Shown here: positions 26,995-36,021 of the stretch, one piece after another
Position numbering within the stretch: the first letter of the stretch is position 1
How the letters are laid out: each line of letters begins with the position of its first letter
Assembly: GCA_964574815.1 (NCBI GenBank)
Contig: CAZNPL010000001.1
Location: 207,917 to 271,916, forward strand
DNA: 64,000 bases
Source: CAZNPL01 sp964574815
GTDB lineage: Bacteria > Planctomycetota > Phycisphaerae > UBA1845
Direction of reading: 5' to 3'
Translations under genes and position numbers: made by a program
The notes under the pieces: generated by a model
Told to the model about the DNA's origin: nothing
Databases searched by the model: none
The model's input: the letters and a program-made list of their open reading frames with translations, nothing else

Positions 26995-28018
26995 TCAGCA
27001 GATGCAAACGTGCCCCCGGCTCCAACCCCAGCCGCTCGAGCGACCCCCGCGTGATCCGCGCCCGCAGCACTGGCCCCCCGTCCACCTTTATCTTTACTAT
27101 AGGAAAGCGATCGTGTTCCACCTCCACGATCCGCCCCGGCAGTTGGTTCCGCGCACTCGTCCCCGATACATGCTTCAGCGAAAGCAGAATGTCCTCGGGC
27201 CGAACCGCTACCACCGCCGCAGAGCCGACCTCCCCCCGGCACAGCGGCACCCGCAGCACCACCTCCCCCACCTTCAGTTCCGTCACGTCCTCCGCGACGC
27301 GATGCTCCGCCACCACCCCGGTCAGCACGTTCTCCGTCCCGCATAACGCCGCCAGCGTCACGCTCGTCGGCGTCTTCACCACCTCCGCCGGCGGACCATC
27401 ATGAATCAGCCGCCCCTCCTCGATCACCAGAATCCGATCCCCCAGCCGAAACGCCTCGCTCTCGTTATGCGTCACGTACAGCATCGGCACGCCCGTCGCC
27501 CGGTAAAGCGCCCGAAGCTGATCCAGCAAGACGTGACGCATCCCCACGTCCACCGCCGACAGCGGCTCGTCCAGCAACAGCAGCTTGGGCCGCGAAACCA
27601 GCGCCCGGATGATCGCGATCCGCTGCCGCTCCCCGCCCGACATCCGCGCCGGATACCGGTCCGCCAGATGCCCCACCCCGAAATCCTCCAGCCACCGCCC
27701 AACCTCCGCCTCATCCCGCGCCCCATAACGCACGTTCTCCAGCCCCGTCATGTGCGGAAACAGATTGTGCTGCTGAAAGATGTACCCGATCGAGCGCTTC
27801 CAGATCGGCACATTGGTCCGCTCGCTACTCGAGTACAGCGTGCGCCCGTGCAGCGAGATGCGCCCGCGGTCCGGCCTCATCATCCCCGCGATCGCCTGCA
27901 ACGTCGTCGTCTTCCCCGCCCCGCTGCGCCCGAACAAGATGGTGATCCCGCCCGAATGCTCGAAACCGAGCTCGAGCTTCATGCTCCGCAACTGCTTCTC
28001 GATCTCCACCAGCAGCAT
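26933..28018 (-). CDS. modC: Molybdate ABC transporter ATP-binding protein
   Basis: ATPase of the molybdate importer. Walker A GRSGAGKTTTLQ, signature MSGGERQR, Walker B LLLLDEPLSAVD and a switch His (YVTHNESEA) are all present. The C-terminal MOP/TOBE oxyanion-binding domain (about residues 290-350, RNQLPGRIVEVEHDRFPIVKIKV) supports molybdate specificity. It starts eight bases after the fused ModA-ModB gene, forming one operon. Its last 62 bases overlap truD on the opposite strand. Length 361 aa is typical. Confidence 0.93.
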   Translation of the reverse strand: MLLVEIEKQLRSMKLELGFEHSGGITILFGRSGAGKTTTLQAIAGMMRPDRGRISLHGRTLYSSSERTNVPIWKRSIGYIFQQHNLFPHMTGLENVRYGARDEAEVGRWLEDFGVGHLADRYPARMSGGERQRIAIIRALVSRPKLLLLDEPLSAVDVGMRHVLLDQLRALYRATGVPMLYVTHNESEAFRLGDRILVIEEGRLIHDGPPAEVVKTPTSVTLAALCGTENVLTGVVAEHRVAEDVTELKVGEVVLRVPLCRGEVGSAAVVAVRPEDILLSLKHVSGTSARNQLPGRIVEVEHDRFPIVKIKVDGGPVLRARITRGSLERLGLEPGARLHLLIKTWAFHLVDVGSPVAADGS

Positions 28019-28026
28019 GACTCGTC

Positions 28027-29640
28027 TCAGGCTCGTACCACCCCCCGCCGGCCGGCCGCCAACCGGTTCGTCGCATAAATCACCGCCAGTGACAACAACG
28101 TCAGGATCACCACCAGCGTCTGTGCCATCCGATCCTCATGATTCGTGAACGCATGAAAGATCGCGCTCGGCATCGTCATCGTCCGACCGGGAATCATCCC
28201 GGCCAGCATGAACGTCGCCCCGAACTCGCCGATCGCCCGAGCGAAAGACAACACGGCCCCCGCAATAAGCCCTCCGCCCGCCAGCGGCACCGACACCCGA
28301 AAGAACGTCACCATCCGCCCCTTGCCCAGCGAATACGACGCCAGCTCCTGCTCGCGGCTCACCGACTCGAAGGCCGCCCGCGCCGACTTGATCATCAGCG
28401 GCATCGCCACCACCGCCGACGCCACGCACGCCCCAAGCAACGTCAGCACCACGCGAATGCCCAGCTTGTCCTCGAGCATGCCGCCCAGCGGCGACCGAAC
28501 GCCGAACACGATGATGAGATAGTAACCCGTCACGGTTGGCGGCAGCACCATCGGCAGAGTCAACAGCGCATCAACCAACTCGCGCCCCCGAAACCGCCGC
28601 TTCGCCAGCCACGCCCCGATACCCGTCCCCACCGGCACCACGAACAGCGTCGCACTGACCGCGGCGATCAGCGACAGCTTCACCGCCGAGAGAATATCGC
28701 CCCACCGACCGCCGCTGTCCGCCACGTCCCGCGACGCTCCAAACCATTCGCCACCTTCCCCTTCTCCGATGCCGGGCACCGGCGCCGTGAACCCGTGCGC
28801 CCGCAGGATCGCCGCCCCTTCATCGGATGTCACATACGCCACGAACGCCCCAGCCCGCTCCGCCTCATCCGTGGCCACAAGAACCGCCATCGGGTAACGG
28901 ATCGGCTCGTGCCACTCCGGCGGCACCGAATACGCGACTTCGACACGCTCGCCCGCCACGGCCGCATCCGTCGCATACAACAGCGCCGCATCCACCTCGC
29001 CTCGCGCCGCGTAGTCGAGCACCTGCCGCGTGTGCACGCCGAACACCAGCTTGGGCCTGAGCTTCTCCAGCAGCCCGCGGTCAACCAGCGCCTGATGCGC
29101 GTAGTGTCCCACCGGAGTGTCGACTGCACCCACCCCCACCCGCCTCACCCGCTCTGACAACAGATCATCCAGGGAACCGAGCCCCCCTGGATTCCCCGGC
29201 GGGCAGATCAGCACGAGCCGGTTGGCCGCAAACCGGCGCACGCTCCGCCGATCGACCAGCCCCTGCTCGACCAGCCGCTCCATCGGCCCGGACCCAGCCG
29301 AAGCGAACACATCCACCCCGATTCCGCCCGCGGCCTCGATCTGCCGCTGCAGCCCGTTCGAGCTTCCGAAGTTGAACGCAACGTCGGTATCAGGATGTGC
29401 AGACTCGAAACGCGCTTCAATATCCGTGAACGCGTCGGAAACGCTGGCGGCGGCCGAGACAACCAGTGTCGCGCGACCAGCCGCGCCGACCGCATGCTCG
29501 TCACGAGGCGATTCCCCAAAAGCCGACAACGCGCAGAGCAGGAACACCGCCAGCGCAGTCGCCCGCAGCCACGTCCCGTTGAGTATGGATGCCTGCCAGC
29601 GCAAGGAAAAGTTCTCGGACCATCGTCCGGTTCGTGACAT
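28027..29640 (-). CDS. modAB: Molybdate transporter, fused substrate-binding (ModA) and permease (ModB) protein
   Basis: One continuous frame encodes two normally separate subunits. Residues 26-41 form a membrane or signal segment. Then comes a ModA-type binding protein (VVSAAASVSDAFTDIEARFE, FNFGSSNGLQRQIEAAGG, DVFASAG), followed from about residue 305 by a five-helix ModB permease with the EAA loop (SYSLGKGRMVTFFRVSVPLA) and SFARAIGEFGAT. The fusion implies the binding domain stays tethered outside the membrane, attached to the permease. The start is unclear: ATG at 29640 leaves a short N-terminus, ATG at 29733 adds a hydrophobic segment, and the frame extends to 29919. ModC follows immediately. 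Confidence 0.88.
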   Translation of the reverse strand: MSRTGRWSENFSLRWQASILNGTWLRATALAVFLLCALSAFGESPRDEHAVGAAGRATLVVSAAASVSDAFTDIEARFESAHPDTDVAFNFGSSNGLQRQIEAAGGIGVDVFASAGSGPMERLVEQGLVDRRSVRRFAANRLVLICPPGNPGGLGSLDDLLSERVRRVGVGAVDTPVGHYAHQALVDRGLLEKLRPKLVFGVHTRQVLDYAARGEVDAALLYATDAAVAGERVEVAYSVPPEWHEPIRYPMAVLVATDEAERAGAFVAYVTSDEGAAILRAHGFTAPVPGIGEGEGGEWFGASRDVADSGGRWGDILSAVKLSLIAAVSATLFVVPVGTGIGAWLAKRRFRGRELVDALLTLPMVLPPTVTGYYLIIVFGVRSPLGGMLEDKLGIRVVLTLLGACVASAVVAMPLMIKSARAAFESVSREQELASYSLGKGRMVTFFRVSVPLAGGGLIAGAVLSFARAIGEFGATFMLAGMIPGRTMTMPSAIFHAFTNHEDRMAQTLVVILTLLSLAVIYATNRLAAGRRGVVRA

Positions 29641-29882
29641 TCGAAGACAGGCCGCCACGAACCGGACCAACAAACCGTAACCCCGACCAATGACCCCCGC
29701 AACGCCCGAGCCGATCAGTATCGCGACAGCCATGGAGCGGCCATAGTGACCAGCACCCGCCACGCGAGCCCTCAAGTCACCCTCCGCAACGCCCGATATC
29801 CCCTCAACGGGGTTCAGGGGTCGGACAATAGCACGATCAAAGCAAACGCACCGAACCGTTTGAAGGCCCCAAGAAGCGCTCC

Positions 29883-30554
29883 ATGAGCTCGCAACAACGC
29901 ACAACCCCGAAACCCGCATCCCCCGATACGGAGCAGCACCTGCAAGCCCTCATTTCCACACGCCGGCCGAATCTGGCTTGCGAAAAGCTCGACGCTGAGG
30001 CCGTCATCTACGACGTCCAAACCGGCGCAGTGCATCACCTCGAAGAGACTGCGCTCTGGCTATGGGAAGCTTGCGACGGCCACCGATCCCCCAATGAACT
30101 GACCACCGCCTGCGCCGAACGGTTCGACGTTCCGCTCGCCATCGCAGCGACACACGTTAAACAGGGCCTGCACCACCTTAGGACGCGCCATCTGCTCCTC
30201 ACCGCGGACGAAGCAGGCGAACCTCCGCCTGAAACGTGTGGCCCCTCGCGACGCGAGCTCCTCAACAGCGGCGCAACCCGAGCAATCCTCGCGGCCCCTG
30301 TCATCTCCACATTCTTCGCCACCGGCGCAAACGCCAGCGGGCCGAGCTACAGCGCGGCATTCGGCCCCGGAGGCTGCAAGACGCCGGGCTACTCGTGCGT
30401 GACACCGCAGGACTGCTGTATCAACCCGCCGGATGGCCTCTGCCACGAAACCAACCTGGTCTGCTGTGTAAAGACCGACAAGGCCGGGTGCAACAAGGAT
30501 GAGGATTGCTGCGAGTACCCCACAGCGAGCTGCAACGCTGGGACTTGTCAATGA
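29883..30554 (+). CDS. PqqD-like domain fused to twin-arginine/hydrophobic segment and 12-cysteine knottin-like tail
   Basis: 223 aa with three parts. Residues about 30-108 match PqqD-type winged-helix (RiPP recognition element) proteins: AVIYDVQTGAVHHLEETALWLWEACDG and SPNELTTACAERFDVP. Residues 121-150 hold SRRELL followed by a hydrophobic stretch (AILAAPVISTFFATGANAS), resembling a twin-arginine export signal placed internally. Residues 165-222 contain 12 Cys. The first seven are spaced C-x6-C-x5-CC-x7-C-x6-CC, the inhibitor-cystine-knot pattern, and a second DCC-containing half follows. No radical SAM, kinase or peptidase partner lies beside it; it is divergent from the mod operon. The role is unknown; a self-carried secreted mini-protein is one reading. 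Confidence 0.72.
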   Translation: MSSQQRTTPKPASPDTEQHLQALISTRRPNLACEKLDAEAVIYDVQTGAVHHLEETALWLWEACDGHRSPNELTTACAERFDVPLAIAATHVKQGLHHLRTRHLLLTADEAGEPPPETCGPSRRELLNSGATRAILAAPVISTFFATGANASGPSYSAAFGPGGCKTPGYSCVTPQDCCINPPDGLCHETNLVCCVKTDKAGCNKDEDCCEYPTASCNAGTCQ

Positions 30555-30703
30555 CGAGCCGATCGAACCAACCCATCAAATCCGAAGAACTGAGCGCGAT
30601 GTCACACCGACGCACAACGTCGGAAGCTGCAGAAGAAATCCCACACGCTGTGAGGACGTTTCGGAGGCAACCGGTTATGCGAACCAGGCGGGAGAAACGA
30701 GCT

Positions 30704-32443
30704 TCACTCGATCAGCTCGACCGGGCGGGTGCCGCCGATCTCCCCGAATATCCCGGCCAACGCCTCAGTATATTCCTGGATCGAACCCTCCGAGTGATAG
30801 TGGGCGCCCTGCCCGATCTCGGCGATTTGCTGCATCAAAGTGACGTCGGCATCCTGCCCCACCGTAACCGTGACCATCTGCAAACCGGCCGCGCGGGCCA
30901 GGCGCGCCGCCTCCAACGCGCCGTCCGACCCGCCGCCACGGTTTGCATGCCCGTCCGTCAAAATCACGATCACTTTCTGTGATGACATGCGCGAGCGCGG
31001 GCCGGTCAGCTCCTCGATCGCCCGCTGGATGCCCTCGCTCATGTTCGTCCCCGTGCCGTAGTGGTCCGGATTCATCCCGTCCAGATGGTTGGCGATTGCC
31101 TCGAAATCATGCGTGAGGTCCACTTCATGAACGCCGTATGTGTTGTAGCTCTCCAGAGACACCAAATCGTGCGCGTTCATATCAATAAGCATGTTCATCA
31201 TGGCACGCACCGCCCCCTTGATGGCCTGGAACGGCTGAACCGGTACGTAGGCCAGCTCCGGAGTTTCGTCGGGGCCTTTGCGATTCTGAAGCGTAAACTC
31301 CAGAAACGTCTTGATGCCGTATTGATACTGAAATATCCCCCCGGTGCTGAAGTTGACGTAGTCGCGCCAGATCTGGGCCGACGTCGGCATGTCGTGTGCA
31401 AACACCGGCTCCACCCACTCCAGTTCCCCGTACTCGATCCGGTTGTCACCGTCGCCCGTGTCGGACGGTGCCACGTTGCGTAGCGTCCACTGCCCGCCGG
31501 GCTGTCCGCTATTCCAGTACGCAAGCCCCAATGCCACCGCTACACGGTTTACGTAGTTTTCCTCGTCGGCCACGCCGAGAACCACCCCCGCCTCGTCTCC
31601 GCTGTAACCCAGTTCGCCCAGATACGAACCCAGCCGAGCGTCGTTCCAAGCCGAAGTCGGCGCAAGCGTGATCAGACCCGTGTCCGTACGGTGGTCGTAT
31701 CCGGAATCCGACGGGTAGCCGCCGAAGGCCAACCGCTTCATGAAGCCCCATCCCGGTCCGGCCGACTGCAACGGATTATCCGGAATCTCGTGCGGCGCCC
31801 ACGTGCTCACGGCGCTGTCCGAGCCGCCCGGAAGGTGATCCCAGACATCCCAGAGATTGACCACCCGATCCTCGTAACGACTGAACTGGCTGTCGAACAG
31901 AAGCGACCCCGATACGTCCGCCGCAATGGCGATGTCACGCGGCGAGATCGCCGCCGTCGCACGCGCCGCCGATCTCGTTTGCGTCTTGCCGAAGATGCCA
32001 GCAAAGTACAGCGGCAGCGGCCCGTTTGGCGAACCCTCCGACAACCGCACGCGAACGCGCACCGCGTCGGGCCTCATCTCCGTCGCCTCGAAGTCATACG
32101 TGTTACCCTGCGGATCGTAGTTCGCCCGTCCGAAAATCACGTCCGCCTCCGCGTCCAACGTCACCGAGCGCCCCAGAACGGGGTTCAGCTCCACGATCCG
32201 CTGCGCCTCCGCGCGAGCCAATTCCAGGCGGTAACCGTCCGGCACGCCGTCGCCCAGCACCTCGGCCGCCGCCAGCGCACCCGCGTCGGCCGCCCGTTGC
32301 AGGTCCACCCGGGCGTTGATTATGACGCCCACGTCCACGGACAGCGCCGCGAAGCCGACCAGCACCACCATCATGACCGCCGTCAAAACCAGAGCGGCCC
32401 CGCGACGACGATAAAGCACTTGTTTGCAGGCAGGCGCGAACAT
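30704..32443 (-). CDS. TadG-like protein with von Willebrand factor A domain
   Basis: 579 aa. The N-terminal RRRGAALVLTAVMMVVLVGFAALSVDVG followed by NARVDLQRAADAGALAAA is the Flp-pilus TadG-type membrane segment. A VWA domain follows, with the MIDAS-like DVSGS at about residue 210, TGTNMSEGI later, and VIVILTDGHANRGGG. A long insertion of about 200 residues separates DVSGS from the rest of the VWA core. ATG at 32443 is chosen for the AAGGAG upstream; the 37-codon extension to 32554 is not membrane-like. No other tad genes are nearby. Probably an envelope protein linked to adhesion or pilus assembly. Confidence 0.8.
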   Translation of the reverse strand: MFAPACKQVLYRRRGAALVLTAVMMVVLVGFAALSVDVGVIINARVDLQRAADAGALAAAEVLGDGVPDGYRLELARAEAQRIVELNPVLGRSVTLDAEADVIFGRANYDPQGNTYDFEATEMRPDAVRVRVRLSEGSPNGPLPLYFAGIFGKTQTRSAARATAAISPRDIAIAADVSGSLLFDSQFSRYEDRVVNLWDVWDHLPGGSDSAVSTWAPHEIPDNPLQSAGPGWGFMKRLAFGGYPSDSGYDHRTDTGLITLAPTSAWNDARLGSYLGELGYSGDEAGVVLGVADEENYVNRVAVALGLAYWNSGQPGGQWTLRNVAPSDTGDGDNRIEYGELEWVEPVFAHDMPTSAQIWRDYVNFSTGGIFQYQYGIKTFLEFTLQNRKGPDETPELAYVPVQPFQAIKGAVRAMMNMLIDMNAHDLVSLESYNTYGVHEVDLTHDFEAIANHLDGMNPDHYGTGTNMSEGIQRAIEELTGPRSRMSSQKVIVILTDGHANRGGGSDGALEAARLARAAGLQMVTVTVGQDADVTLMQQIAEIGQGAHYHSEGSIQEYTEALAGIFGEIGGTRPVELIE

Positions 32444-32725
32444 TGGGACCCGACTCCTTTGCTTCCTCGGCCACGGATGCCTCACACGCCCCCGGCGTCC
32501 GTGGGCAGCGCGACAATCCCGATGCTCGTCGGGACTCAACGCTTTGCGTCCCAATCTTGCGATTGGTTTGCCCTGTCGAGGTGTTCAACTCAACTATCGA
32601 ATACAAAAGAGGATCGATCAAATCCCTGGCGCCCGAATCACGCACCTGAGAAGCGTTGCTGCAAGCGCTCGCCCTCTGACAGTTCAACGAAATGATTATG
32701 GGAAAGTCCGAAACAGCCGGCCCGG

Positions 32726-33067
32726 CTATACGTACACGAAACTGGCACCGACCTTGTAGCCACCGATCGTACTCGTGCAGTGACGAATACGGATGGGAAG
32801 CCAGAAGGCGTCGTGGATATGCCGCAGTTCGATCAGATCGTCGCGGGCCAGCTTGCGCCTGCACGTGAACCCGACACCCTCGAGAGAAATGTCCCGACCG
32901 GTGGCATTGACCACCTCCGTGCCCAGGCGCAGCTCCAGGGGCTCGCGCCACGGTGCGTGGCGCGGCGTTGCCCGTTTCCCCAGATAATCATCCGGCGCAG
33001 TCGAAGCCTGCGCGGCGTTCACCCACTCTGCGACAATCGATTTGGCGTGCTGTTTCGTTGCAAGCAT
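32726..33067 (-). CDS. PilZ-domain protein
   Basis: 113-aa single-domain protein with the cyclic-di-GMP-binding PilZ signature: RATPR (RxxxR) at about residue 32, then DISLEG (DxSxxG). Expected to sense c-di-GMP and act through protein contact. A second, diverged copy lies about 150 bases upstream on the same strand, giving a tandem pair, and the TadG/VWA gene is the next gene downstream. GGAAG precedes the ATG at reasonable spacing. Confidence 0.8.
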   Translation of the reverse strand: MLATKQHAKSIVAEWVNAAQASTAPDDYLGKRATPRHAPWREPLELRLGTEVVNATGRDISLEGVGFTCRRKLARDDLIELRHIHDAFWLPIRIRHCTSTIGGYKVGASFVYV

Positions 33068-33221
33068 GGTCCGCTTCCGACGACCGGAGTGTCGCCCTCA
33101 GCAAATCTCATCGTCCCGCCCTGCGGCCTCCATGACTTCAAAGTCAGTCCGCCCTCGCCGCGTTGATTCGGGCAGCCAGTCAGCGAGACGCCGTTCGCCA
33201 CACCGGCGAAACCCAACCACC

Positions 33222-33566
33222 CTAGTCGAACAGAAATCGCGCTCCAATCTTGAATCCACCTACCGTCGCCGTGCAGTGGCGAATTAAAATCGGCAGCCAG
33301 AAATCATCCTCTGGCCGGCGCATGTCAATGATGTCCCCCCGCCGATATTCGTAACGACAGTTGAGCCCGACGCCCTCGAGACAGATGTCGCGACCGTGAG
33401 CAATCACGACATCGCTGCCGGTGCGTAGCTCGACTGCCTCCGCCCAAGGCGTGAATCGCGGAAGAAGACGCTTCACCAGGTTCCTGTCCTTTCGAACGTC
33501 CTGCTCGGCCTCCTCCACCCACTTCTTGACGGTCTGTCGGATCCGGCTCTTCGGCATGCTCTTCAT
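33222..33566 (-). CDS. Diverged PilZ-like protein, paralogue of the downstream gene
   Basis: 114 aa, alignable along its length to the neighbouring PilZ protein (both share GRDI.LEGVG, then FWLPI.IRHCT.T.GG.K.GA.F). The arginine motif is present as RLLPR, but the second motif is DICLEG, with Cys replacing the usual Ser. Whether it still binds c-di-GMP is open. CAGGAG lies about nine bases before the ATG. The 33068-33221 gap between the two copies has no feature I can name. The pair probably arose by tandem duplication. Confidence 0.72.
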   Translation of the reverse strand: MKSMPKSRIRQTVKKWVEEAEQDVRKDRNLVKRLLPRFTPWAEAVELRTGSDVVIAHGRDICLEGVGLNCRYEYRRGDIIDMRRPEDDFWLPILIRHCTATVGGFKIGARFLFD

Positions 33567-33894
33567 GTTGCCAGGCTCCTGTCACCAAACGTCCGAAAAC
33601 GACGCCGCCCGCTCCGAATGGCGCCCCTATGCAAGTCGGTAAACCGCATGGACGGCATTAGCGGGGGCCGGCAGGCCCCGGTGGCCTCCGAAGCATGCAT
33701 CGTGATGTCGGTTCGGGTTCCGCCTCCGCACGGAAAGTCCCCTCATACATAACGTCAAATACGCACCACCCCGGGTCAAACGGCGTCGACGACGAGGAAT
33801 TGTTGGCGATAAGAACAGGAGCGTATATTGAGCGGAAAGACGCGCCTACCAGGGAAGCAAACGCAGGACACGGCAAGCGCTGTCAGGTGTGGCG
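33567..33894. other. Gene-free interval between PilZ pair and suf operon end
   Basis: No gene seen. A GGGGCC-GGCA-GGCCCC hairpin lies near 33663-33678. I checked for a c-di-GMP riboswitch because of the PilZ genes and saw no recognisable aptamer core. Confidence 0.4.
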
Positions 33895-34257
33895 TTACAT
33901 ATTAAGCTGCAAGCGGGCGGCTTCGGACATTTTCTCGGGCGTCCATTCCGGCTCCCAGACGACCTCGACCTTCGCGTCCGATACGCCGTCAACCGCCTTG
34001 ACTCTCGCCTCGACCTCCGGCGGCAGGGAACCGGCCACCGGGCACGCCGGGGAGGTTAACGTCATCTGGACGTGCACGTTGGCGTCGGCGTCTACGTCGA
34101 TGTTGTAGATCAAACCGAGATCGTAAATGTTGACCGGTATCTCCGGATCGTAACAGGTGCGAATCGCCTCGATCACCGCCGAACGCGTGGCGTCCGCCTG
34201 GAGTTTCTCTGGTGAGGAATCCTGATTCGTTGTCGATTCGTTCGGTTCCGCTGTCAT
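33895..34257 (-). CDS. sufT: SUF system maturation protein SufT (MIP18/DUF59)
   Basis: 120-aa MIP18-family protein aiding Fe-S cluster assembly or delivery. The conserved CYDPEIPVNIYDLGLIY and MTLTSPACPVAGSLP are both present, the latter with the family Cys. ATG at 34257 is chosen because GGGAG lies five bases upstream; a GTG two codons earlier is possible. It is the last gene of the suf operon and follows sufU closely. Confidence 0.92.
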   Translation of the reverse strand: MTAEPNESTTNQDSSPEKLQADATRSAVIEAIRTCYDPEIPVNIYDLGLIYNIDVDADANVHVQMTLTSPACPVAGSLPPEVEARVKAVDGVSDAKVEVVWEPEWTPEKMSEAARLQLNM

Positions 34258-34297
34258 AATCACTCCCAGTAGTGAACGTAGATGTGAGACGCGGAGA

Positions 34298-34750
34298 CTA
34301 CTCCGTAGTTACCGTCGCGTCCCCGCTCTCGATCGCCGCCTTCACCGTGTGCCACGCAAGCGTTGCGCACTTCACCCGCGCCGGATACTTGCACACGCCT
34401 GAAAAGACCTCCAGCTTGCCCAGGTCAGGCCCCTCGCTCGTCTCGACCGGCTCACCCGTCACCAACCCGTGAAACTTGGCGAACATCGCCTTGGCCTCTT
34501 CCAACGTCCGGCCCTTGACGCACTCGGTCATCAGCGACGCCGACGCGGTCGAGATCGCACAGCCCGAACCCTCGAACCGCACGTCCTCAACCAGCCCGTC
34601 CTTGACCTTGAGAAAAACGCTCACGCGGTCGCCGCACAGCGGATTGTGACCACAGGCCCGCCGGTCCGCGTCCTCCATCTCGCCCCGATTGCGCGGACGC
34701 TTGTTGTGGTCGAGAATGACTTCCTGATAAAGATCGCCCAGGTCCGACAT
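34298..34750 (-). CDS. sufU: Fe-S assembly protein SufU
   Basis: 150-aa IscU-fold protein, in this type of operon usually the zinc-dependent sulfur acceptor for SufS. Conserved Cys are in RACGHNPLCGDR, GSGCAISTASASLM and FSGVCKYPARVKCATL. The insertion before the third Cys is typical of SufU rather than IscU. Its ATG shares one base with the sufS stop (TGATG), showing tight coupling. No SufE gene is present, consistent with SufU serving that role. Confidence 0.94.
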   Translation of the reverse strand: MSDLGDLYQEVILDHNKRPRNRGEMEDADRRACGHNPLCGDRVSVFLKVKDGLVEDVRFEGSGCAISTASASLMTECVKGRTLEEAKAMFAKFHGLVTGEPVETSEGPDLGKLEVFSGVCKYPARVKCATLAWHTVKAAIESGDATVTTE

Positions 34751-36021
34751 CAACCAAACACCTTCGCCACCTCGCCGACGCCCTCCACCAGAGCATCGAT
34801 ATCCTCATGGGTATTGTAGAGCGCCAACGACGCCCGGGCCGTGGCCGGTACGCCAAAGTGATCCATGACCGGCTGAGCACAATGATGCCCCGTGCGAATC
34901 GCGACCCCGTGCTGATCCAGAATCGTGCCCACGTCGTGGGCGTGAACGTCCCCGACGAGGAACGACAGCACCGACGCCTTCTCCCGCGCCGTCCCTATCA
35001 CCCGCACACCGTCAACCGACGTCAACGCCTCCGTCGCATACGCCAGAAGCTCCGACTCATACGCGGCGATCCGGTCCAGCCCGATCTCGTTCAGAAAATC
35101 GATCGCCGCCCCGAGCCCGATCGCGCCCGCGATGTTCGGCGTACCGGCCTCGTACTTGTACGGCAGATCGTTGTACGTCGTCTTCTCGAACGTCACGTAC
35201 TTGATCATGTCGCCCCCGCCCTGATACGGCGGAAGTCGATCCAGAATCTCGTATTTGCCGTAAAGCGCCCCGACACCGGTCGGCCCGAAAGTCTTGTGGC
35301 CCGAGAACGCGAAGAAATCGCAGTCCAGCGAACGTACGTCCACCGCCAGATGCGGTGTCGCCTGGGCGCCGTCCACCAGCACCGGCACCCCGCGCTCGTG
35401 CGCGGCCGCGATCATCTCCCGAACCGGATTCACCGTACCCAGCGCATTCGAAACGTAAATCACGGCCGCCATCTTTGTCCGTGGCCCCAGCAGACGCACG
35501 AACTCCTCGATGATGACCTCGCCGTTATTGTCGATCGGCGCCACCCGCAGCCGCGCCCCCACCTGCTTGCACAGAATCTGCCACGGGACGATGTTCGAGT
35601 GGTGCTCCATCCCGGTGATCAGCACCTCGTCGCCCTCGCCCACGTGCGTTCGGCCGTACGTTTGGGCCACCAGATTGATCGCCTCGGTCGTGCCGCGGAC
35701 GAAGACGATCTCCTCCGGACGCTCAGCGCCGATAAACCGCTGTACCTTGTGTCGCGCAGCCTCATAACCGTCGGTCGCCCGCATGCTGAGCTGATGGACG
35801 CCGCGATGGATGTTCGCGTTCGATTCCTGGTAGTAGTCCGCGATCGCGTCGATCACCGCCCGCGGCTTTTGTGTCGTCGCCGCGTTATCCAGATACGCCA
35901 GCCGGCGCCCGTTTACGCGCTGCGCCAGAATCGGAAACTCCGCGCCCACCCGCTCCACGTCGAACGTTTTCGCCGTGCCGCGATCCTTGATGTCCGTCGG
36001 CGGTACCGCCATGATGGTCAT
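34750..36021 (-). CDS. sufS: Cysteine desulfurase SufS
   Basis: PLP-dependent group II cysteine desulfurase (423 aa), producing the persulfide for Fe-S assembly. Cofactor Lys is in FSGHKTFGPTG (Lys243), substrate His in GMEHHSNIVPW, and the persulfide Cys in RTGHHCAQPVM (Cys381). ATG at 36021 has GAGGAA upstream and overlaps the sufD stop in ATGA; a second ATG three codons in is possible. Confidence 0.96.
   Translation of the reverse strand: MTIMAVPPTDIKDRGTAKTFDVERVGAEFPILAQRVNGRRLAYLDNAATTQKPRAVIDAIADYYQESNANIHRGVHQLSMRATDGYEAARHKVQRFIGAERPEEIVFVRGTTEAINLVAQTYGRTHVGEGDEVLITGMEHHSNIVPWQILCKQVGARLRVAPIDNNGEVIIEEFVRLLGPRTKMAAVIYVSNALGTVNPVREMIAAAHERGVPVLVDGAQATPHLAVDVRSLDCDFFAFSGHKTFGPTGVGALYGKYEILDRLPPYQGGGDMIKYVTFEKTTYNDLPYKYEAGTPNIAGAIGLGAAIDFLNEIGLDRIAAYESELLAYATEALTSVDGVRVIGTAREKASVLSFLVGDVHAHDVGTILDQHGVAIRTGHHCAQPVMDHFGVPATARASLALYNTHEDIDALVEGVGEVAKVFG

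Noticed and set aside
33567..33760. Cyclic-di-GMP riboswitch near the PilZ genes
   Set aside because: A GC-rich hairpin exists but the conserved aptamer segments do not.
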